64,000 nt of DNA from Peptococcaceae bacterium BRH_c4b. Lineage in GTDB: Bacteria; Bacillota; Desulfotomaculia; Desulfotomaculales; Desulfocucumaceae. The notes under the pieces were generated by a model. That model worked only from the letters and a program-made list of their open reading frames with translations, made no database searches and was not told the DNA's origin. Position 1 is the stretch's first letter. Every line of letters begins with the position of its first letter. Positions 62,076 to 64,000 of the stretch are shown piece by piece. The position numbers and the translations under genes were made by a program. The stretch lies in assembly GCA_000961595.1 (NCBI GenBank), contig LADO01000058.1:1-64000 (forward strand), read 5' to 3'.

Positions 62076-62345
62076 AAAAAACACTTTTGATCCCTAAGGG
62101 ACGAAAAGTGTTTTTCGCGGTACCACCCTGATTGAGCCTGATCTAGACCCCTCTTTATGCAGGTACAGGAATAAAATTCCTTATACCCCCTTCCTTTTAA
62201 CGGTGGAAGTTTCCGTCTTGACCTACTTGCCCTAAGTGGTTTCAGTCAGGCAGTTCAAGGGTGAACCTTCAACGGCAGTTACTTTAGCAGCGCTTTCAGT
62301 CCATGACACTGCCTCCCTGAGAAGCCCTAACGTTTACTTTACCCT
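62076..62345 (-). promoter_or_regulatory. T-box riboswitch, apparent Phe specifier
   Basis: The minus strand carries the T-box core AGGGTGGTACCGCG (62129-62116) followed by a terminator whose stem AAAAACACTTTT/AAAAGTGTTTTT (62076-62115) ends in a T run. Upstream, stem I features include AAAGTAAACG and AGGGAGGCAG. In the specifier loop GAAGG-TTC-ACCCTTGAAC the codon before ACC is TTC (62265-62263), for tRNA-Phe. Uncharged tRNA-Phe would bind and allow readthrough into the aminotransferase and DAHP synthase genes. Confidence 0.9.
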
Positions 62346-62536
62346 ATCATCACTTTACATATTCAATAAAATATTGTACATATTGTACCAGTTTTTTTTA
62401 ACACGATCAACTAAGACAGCAACGACGTTACTGCCAAATAATAAAATAATTGTAGTTTGTAATCGAAAATGAGTTTATAATATCTAAGGAAGAAGACAGA
62501 TATGTGTTTAGGCATATCTGATCTGCTCAAGAATAG

Positions 62537-62828
62537 GAGTCAGGAGTCAGTATTCAGAAGTCAGAATGAGAGAAGGTTGTTTTTCGTAGTTTTCTGGAGA
62601 CTGATTTTTGAAGTTATGGCAGAAGCGCCTTGTTCGTGCTTGCTGTTTAGCAATAAAACTGTTTTTTAACATTGACCAAGGTTTTGTTAAAGAATGCCAA
62701 TACTACCAAATTATCACGTAGGAGCTCGGATGGGAATGTTTTCCGAAACAAAGCTTATTGTAAAAAGTTGATCAATTGCTGAAAGCATATTCTTGGGGCA
62801 TTCTGAATTCTGACTCCTGAATTCTTAA
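62537..62828. repeat. Inverted pair of 7-bp repeat arrays upstream of iorA
   Basis: Heptamers GGAGTCA, GGAGTCA, GTATTCA, GAAGTCA run from 62537 to 62564. The reverse set TTCTGAA, TTCTGAC, TCCTGAA, TTCTTAA runs from 62801 to 62828. The 236 bp between has no gene. With the array near 19000 they share a GTCAnnn pattern. The rest of 62346-62893 holds nothing else recognisable. Confidence 0.75.
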
Positions 62829-62893
62829 TGGACCTAATAGTAAATGGTTCTTTGTCAGTGAGTAAGATCCGGGGAGTGAATGGGGGATATTTT

Positions 62894-64000
62894 ATGAAAA
62901 GGTTGATGCTTGGAAATGAAGCTGCAGCCAGAGGAGCTTATGAGGCGGGGGCAACAGTTGCTGCAGCCTATCCCGGAACACCAAGTACGGAGATAACTGA
63001 AAACATGGCAAAATATGATGGGGTTTATGTAGAATGGTCACCAAATGAAAAAGTTGCCCTGGAAGTTGCCATCGGAGGTTCTCTGGGAGGAGCCCGCTCG
63101 ATCTGTTCAATGAAGCATGTTGGTTTGAATGTAGCGTCAGACCCTTTGTTTACAGTATCCTATACAGGTGTTAACGGTGGCTTAGTATTGCTGGTAGCTG
63201 ATGATCCGGGAATGCACAGTTCACAAAATGAGCAGGACAGCAGGCACTATGCCCGGGCTGCCAAGGTTCCGATGCTGGAACCTTCCGACAGTCAGGAGTG
63301 TCTGGATTACGTCAAACAGGCTTTTGAGATAAGTGAAAGCTTTGATTGCCCTGTTATAGTCAGATTATCCACACGAATATCCCACTCTCAGAGTGCGGTG
63401 AAAACAGGGGAAAGAGCCGACTATAAGCTTAAAGATTATAATAAGGACTTTACTAAATATGTGATGATGCCGGCAATGGCCAGGAAAAGACATGTTGAAG
63501 TAGAAAAAAGAATGCTGGCTTTACAGGAGTATTCAGAGACTACCGACCTGAATTCCATAGAATGGGGCAGTAAAAAAATCGGTGTGATCACCAGCGGTAT
63601 AGCTTATCAATATGCTAAAGAAGCTTTTGGGGATGTTTCTTATCTGAAAATCGGCATGGTCTATCCTTTACCTGATAAGCTTATTGCTAAGTTTGCCTCT
63701 GAAATGGAAACACTTTATGTGGTTGAAGAATTGGAACCGTTTTTTGAGGATCATATTAAGAAACTTGGTATTAAGGTTACCGGCAAGGATTTGCTTCCTT
63801 TAATGGGTGAACTGACTGCCCAATTAATTAAAGAAAAGATGCTCGGAGTTAAACAGGAAGTTAATGAACCGCTTGTTGACAATGTCCCGGTAAGACCACC
63901 TGTTATGTGTCCGGGATGTCCGCACAGGGGAATGCATTATGTTCTGCATAAACTTAAACTAACTGCCACCGGTGATATAGGCTGCTATACCCTGGGAGCA
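62894..64000 (+). CDS. iorA: Indolepyruvate:ferredoxin oxidoreductase, alpha subunit (cut by window end)
   Basis: The 369 visible codons start MKRLMLGNEAAARGAYEAGA and are still open at 64000. Marks of IorA are A-A-Y-P-G-T-P-S-T-E-I-T-E, W-S-P-N-E-K-V-A-L-E-V-A-I-G, V-A-D-D-P-G-M-H-S-S-Q-N-E-Q-D-S-R and the C-P-G-C-P-H-R-G motif before the thiamine-diphosphate domain, of which G-D-I-G-C-Y-T-L is seen. The enzyme oxidises aryl pyruvates from transaminated aromatic amino acids to aryl-acetyl-CoA with ferredoxin, or runs in reverse. GGGGG precedes the ATG. Confidence 0.95.
   Translation, partial: MKRLMLGNEAAARGAYEAGATVAAAYPGTPSTEITENMAKYDGVYVEWSPNEKVALEVAIGGSLGGARSICSMKHVGLNVASDPLFTVSYTGVNGGLVLLVADDPGMHSSQNEQDSRHYARAAKVPMLEPSDSQECLDYVKQAFEISESFDCPVIVRLSTRISHSQSAVKTGERADYKLKDYNKDFTKYVMMPAMARKRHVEVEKRMLALQEYSETTDLNSIEWGSKKIGVITSGIAYQYAKEAFGDVSYLKIGMVYPLPDKLIAKFASEMETLYVVEELEPFFEDHIKKLGIKVTGKDLLPLMGELTAQLIKEKMLGVKQEVNEPLVDNVPVRPPVMCPGCPHRGMHYVLHKLKLTATGDIGCYTLGA

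Overview
The window looks like chromosomal DNA of an anaerobic, spore-forming, propionate-oxidising Firmicute of the Pelotomaculum/Desulfotomaculum (Peptococcaceae) type. The main evidence is a 13-gene methylmalonyl-CoA block (19864-32708) whose gene order matches the mmcA-mmcM cluster known from Pelotomaculum. A Bacillus/Clostridium-style miaA-hfq-spoVK-ynbB neighbourhood, LexA, a T-box and frequent TTG/GTG starts with strong GGAGG ribosome sites agree. The genus assignment is inference.

Layout. 1-4000: the tail of an IS3-type transposase, a palindromic element, then a minus-strand cyclic-di-GMP operon (HD-GYP, unknown protein, CBS-GGDEF) behind a c-di-GMP-I riboswitch, with a divergent XRE regulator. 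4063-18067: housekeeping run miaB, ylbF-like, mutS, a hydantoinase-like gene, a histone-deacetylase-like gene, mutL, a methyltransferase, miaA, hfq, spoVK and a ynbB-like gene. 18081-19689: LysR regulator and lexA, converging on an inverted array of 7-bp repeats. 19864-32708: the mmc block, made of a Rossmann-PAS-sigma54 activator, a near-perfect -24/-12 promoter, fumarase, succinyl-CoA synthetase, methylmalonyl-CoA mutase, epimerase, transcarboxylase subunits and malate dehydrogenase. Together these convert propionyl-CoA plus oxaloacetate to pyruvate plus methylmalonyl-CoA, then by way of succinyl-CoA and succinate/fumarate back to oxaloacetate. Succinate dehydrogenase is not in the window.

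32800-51499: a phosphate-starvation region (PhoP-type regulator, pstS, pstC, pstA, zinc phospholipase C-like protein). The regulator, pstS and pstC each have upstream hexamers repeated at exact 11-bp spacing (candidate PHO boxes). No pstB, phoU or phoR is present. A minus-strand envelope island lies inside it (36529-44741): an ECF sigma factor, a zinc-type anti-sigma factor, two classical PAP2 phosphatases and one PAP2-related protein, two DedA proteins, a transglycosylase and an MFS transporter. I read it as a candidate undecaprenyl-phosphate recycling and cell-wall stress island. Three of its genes are interrupted by single lesions: TAA in the transglycosylase, TGA in one DedA, and a frameshift in a YnfA-type gene. 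Next to it is a three-gene cassette with a retropepsin-like protease behind four copies of an 11-bp repeat (45092-45993), the best candidate here for an undescribed system.

51655-58760: a Cys-rich mini-protein, then two TetR plus rifampin-phosphotransferase-like units. The first is intact with TetR-type operators. The second dikinase is decayed. 59419-64000: aromatic amino acid metabolism, with a T-box (apparent Phe specifier UUC) ahead of an aminotransferase, an ACT-domain remnant and DAHP synthase. The alpha subunit of indolepyruvate:ferredoxin oxidoreductase follows on the plus strand and runs off the window. No tRNA, rRNA or CRISPR was recognised.
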